From: Gammaproteobacteria bacterium | Lineage (GTDB): Bacteria > Pseudomonadota > Gammaproteobacteria > Granulosicoccales > Granulosicoccaceae | DNA length: 6,203 nucleotides | Reading direction: 5' to 3' | Assembly: GCA_020444765.1 (NCBI GenBank) | Contig: JAGRHW010000218.1 | Span: 1-6,203, forward strand | Shown here: in pieces, positions 4,604 to 6,203 of the stretch | Layout of the letters: each line of letters begins with the position of its first letter | Position numbering within the stretch: the stretch's first letter is position 1 | The notes under the pieces: model-generated | Databases searched by the model: none | Seen by the model: only the letters and a program-made list of their open reading frames with translations | What the model was told of the DNA's origin: nothing | Translations under genes and position numbers: made by a program

Positions 4604-6097
4604 TCACTCGCCGAAATAATAGTCATACCACTTGCGTTCGGCATTGCTCAGGGCTTCACCCGACAGGCCGGGACGCTTCAGTGTTTCAGCCCAGCTTGTC
4701 AGCTCCTGCCGGAGGCTGGCGGCAATCTGAGGATTTTCGGCAATCAGATTGCGCTGCTCATGCTCCGCGGAAGAAAGGTCGAACAGGTACTCGCCCTCGA
4801 TACCGGTATACAGGTATTTCCAGTCATCACGCCTGATGGCGGCCTGCTCCAGAAAACGCCAGAAAAGCGCGCGATCCATCACCAGATTGGTATCTTTGAG
4901 ATAAGGTATCAGATCGACACCATCCATATCATCGGTAATCAGACCGGCGACCGAAGCGGCGGTTGCCGAAGCGTCGATCGACATGACCGGTTGCCGGTAA
5001 ACCAGGCCTTCCGGCAGATGCCCTTTCCAGTTGACGATAAACGGCACGCGCACCGCGCCCTCGGTCAGCATGCCTTTCTCGCCGACCCAGGGATCATTGA
5101 GGGAACCGTCCCAGCTTGTACCGCCGAGCGATACCGGCAGCACGTCTTCCATCCCCAGATCCAGCGGTGCGCCGTTATCGCTGATGAAAAACACCAGCGT
5201 ATCCTCTTCGAGACCGTAGTTTTCCAGCGTCTGCATAATTCTGCCAACACCGTCATCAACCGCCGACAGCATCGCCAAGGCATAACGCCTGCGTTCCGGC
5301 ATCTCGCCCGGGAAGCGCGAAAGGTAGGTTTCGGTCGCCTCCAGCGGCACATGCGGGGCGAAATAAGGCACGTAAAGAAAAAACGGCTCGTCCTTGTGAC
5401 GGTCGATAAACGTTACCGCGGCATCGCTCACCACATCCACACGAAAACGCGTATCGGTAATCTGGCTGTACGGTATCAATTCGCCGCTCAGGTTGAAATT
5501 TGCCCGGTAGGTGTCCCGGTAACCGAAAAACGTTTCCTGAAAACCACGGCTCTCGGGGTAATACCTGACTCGCTCCTGGGCCGGGATGGCGTCTATCGAA
5601 AACGCCTCTTCCGAGCCCGGCGCGTAAACCTCCTGATACCAGATCTCGGAGTTCTCATCGACGCCAAGATGCCATTTACCGACCATGCCGGTCTTGTAGC
5701 CGGCCGCGACAAGCTTTTCAGGCAGGGTCGGCTGATCCAGCGGGAACGGCGTGTACTTGTTGTCATCAACGCCGAACTTCTGCTGGTAACGTCCCGACAT
5801 CAGCGCCGCACGGGAAGGCGTGCACTGCGGCGCCGTCACATAGCCGTCGGTCATCCGCACGCCGGTCGTCGCCAGTCTGTCGATATTCGGCGTGCGTATG
5901 TCGGTAACGACGCTCTGCGCACCGATATCCGCATAGCCCTGGTCATCGGTAAAGACAATGATAATATTCGGCCGCGGGTCGCTGCGAACCGACTCCGACC
6001 CTTTGTCGGCGGCCCCGCCGCCATCATCGCTTCCGCAAGCGACAAGCGCTGCCATGCTGGTGATCAATACACCGATTAGCCGGAAATTTTTCATCAT
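4604..6097 (-). CDS. Exported Cys-type sulfatase (type I, formylglycine-dependent), lipoprotein
   Basis: A 497-residue protein of the alkaline-phosphatase-like sulfatase family. It hydrolyses sulfate esters, but the substrate cannot be read from the sequence. The signal peptide ends in L-V-A-C (Cys21, Gly at +2), indicating a lipoprotein beyond the inner membrane. The metal-site motif T-D-D-Q-G-Y-A-D has Asp51 and Asp52. The catalytic signature C-T-P-S-R has Cys92, which must be converted to formylglycine. The second signature G-Y-K-T-G-M-V-G-K-W-H-L-G has Lys141 and His143. Further sites are A-P-H-V-P (His249), S-D-N-G (Asp307, Asn308) and E-K-G-M-L-T-E-G (Lys341). The C-terminal subdomain ends with L-Y-T-G and L-F-D-L-S as in many bacterial arylsulfatases. 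All key residues are present and the length is normal. The frame is open upstream to 6190, but only ATG 6097 or the adjacent ATG 6094 gives a clean signal peptide. No sulfatase-maturating enzyme gene is in the window. Confidence 0.95.
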   Translation of the reverse strand: MMKNFRLIGVLITSMAALVACGSDDGGGAADKGSESVRSDPRPNIIIVFTDDQGYADIGAQSVVTDIRTPNIDRLATTGVRMTDGYVTAPQCTPSRAALMSGRYQQKFGVDDNKYTPFPLDQPTLPEKLVAAGYKTGMVGKWHLGVDENSEIWYQEVYAPGSEEAFSIDAIPAQERVRYYPESRGFQETFFGYRDTYRANFNLSGELIPYSQITDTRFRVDVVSDAAVTFIDRHKDEPFFLYVPYFAPHVPLEATETYLSRFPGEMPERRRYALAMLSAVDDGVGRIMQTLENYGLEEDTLVFFISDNGAPLDLGMEDVLPVSLGGTSWDGSLNDPWVGEKGMLTEGAVRVPFIVNWKGHLPEGLVYRQPVMSIDASATAASVAGLITDDMDGVDLIPYLKDTNLVMDRALFWRFLEQAAIRRDDWKYLYTGIEGEYLFDLSSAEHEQRNLIAENPQIAASLRQELTSWAETLKRPGLSGEALSNAERKWYDYYFGE

Positions 6098-6104
6098 GGC
6101 TGAA

Positions 6105-6132
6105 AGTATAGTCCTGGTGAAACCGCAGATAA
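6105..6132 (-). promoter_or_regulatory. Possible promoter directly in front of the sulfatase gene
   Basis: TATACT (6110-6105, five of six matches to TATAAT) lies 7 bases before the sulfatase ATG, with a weak TTATCT 16 bases further upstream (6132-6127). If used, it would make a nearly leaderless mRNA, which fits the lack of a well-placed ribosome binding site. The -35 match is poor. Confidence 0.25.
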
Positions 6133-6168
6133 GCCTGAGATAAAGACAGGCTGATTCAGAACAGCCTG
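6132..6168. repeat. Alternating inverted repeats upstream of the sulfatase gene
   Basis: CAGGCTG (6147-6153) pairs with CAGCCTG (6162-6168) across an 8-base loop. CAGGCT (6147-6152) can instead pair with AGCCTG at 6132-6137. The two hairpins exclude each other. On the minus strand the first is followed by TCTTTATC, so it could be a weak terminator of a gene upstream of the window, or an attenuator-like element if transcription enters from there. The rest of 6098-6203 shows no recognisable gene. Confidence 0.45.
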
Positions 6169-6203
6169 AAGACACGCAAAACGGCAGCAACCATCGCGCT
6201 TCG

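Noticed and set aside
4760..6079. Long open frame of 439 codons on the plus strand, opposite the sulfatase gene.
   Set aside because: It is fully antisense to a sulfatase with every catalytic motif intact. Its translation is Arg/His-rich with no recognisable domain, which is typical of a shadow frame in GC-rich codons.

Overview
This window looks like a chromosomal segment of a gammaproteobacterium, possibly environmental or marine. The main evidence is the gene order surE, pcm, a YqaA/DedA-type membrane protein gene, then nlpD, all on the minus strand. This is the block that normally precedes rpoS in Gammaproteobacteria. rpoS would lie just beyond base 1 but is not in the window. The species cannot be named from the sequence. 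All seven protein genes are on the minus strand; only one tRNA gene is on the plus strand.

Region 1 (1-2870) is the stress-survival block. From upstream to downstream on the minus strand it holds surE (nucleotide phosphatase), pcm (repair of isoaspartyl damage), a yqaA-like inner-membrane protein gene and the 5' part of nlpD (lipoprotein activator of cell-wall amidase), which runs off the window. Spacing is tight: 35 bases between surE and pcm, and nlpD starts on the base after the yqaA stop. A candidate promoter with a 14-bp perfect palindrome near its predicted start site lies upstream of surE. The most notable feature of the window is in pcm. Its frame is interrupted by TAA, yet the conserved C-terminal tail of the family (E-S-V-R-F-V-P) continues in the same frame directly after the stop.

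Region 2 (2871-3932) has a PilZ-like protein gene whose c-di-GMP-binding motifs are degenerate. Its start codon overlaps the stop of a possible 3-codon upstream ORF. A divergent intergenic region with palindromes follows, then a complete tRNA-Arg(CCU) on the plus strand. A hairpin with a T-tract lies where the tRNA and the next minus-strand gene converge.

Region 3 (3933-6203) has two predicted exported lipoproteins: a small lipocalin-like one of unknown function, and a Cys-type sulfatase with an intact catalytic motif. They lie on the 3' side of the tRNA and are probably more accessory than region 1. No integrase, transposase, IS end, CRISPR array or copy of the tRNA 3' end was seen. I found no clear sign of an undescribed multi-gene system. 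The best leads are the interrupted pcm, the palindromic regulatory regions and the uORF overlap.
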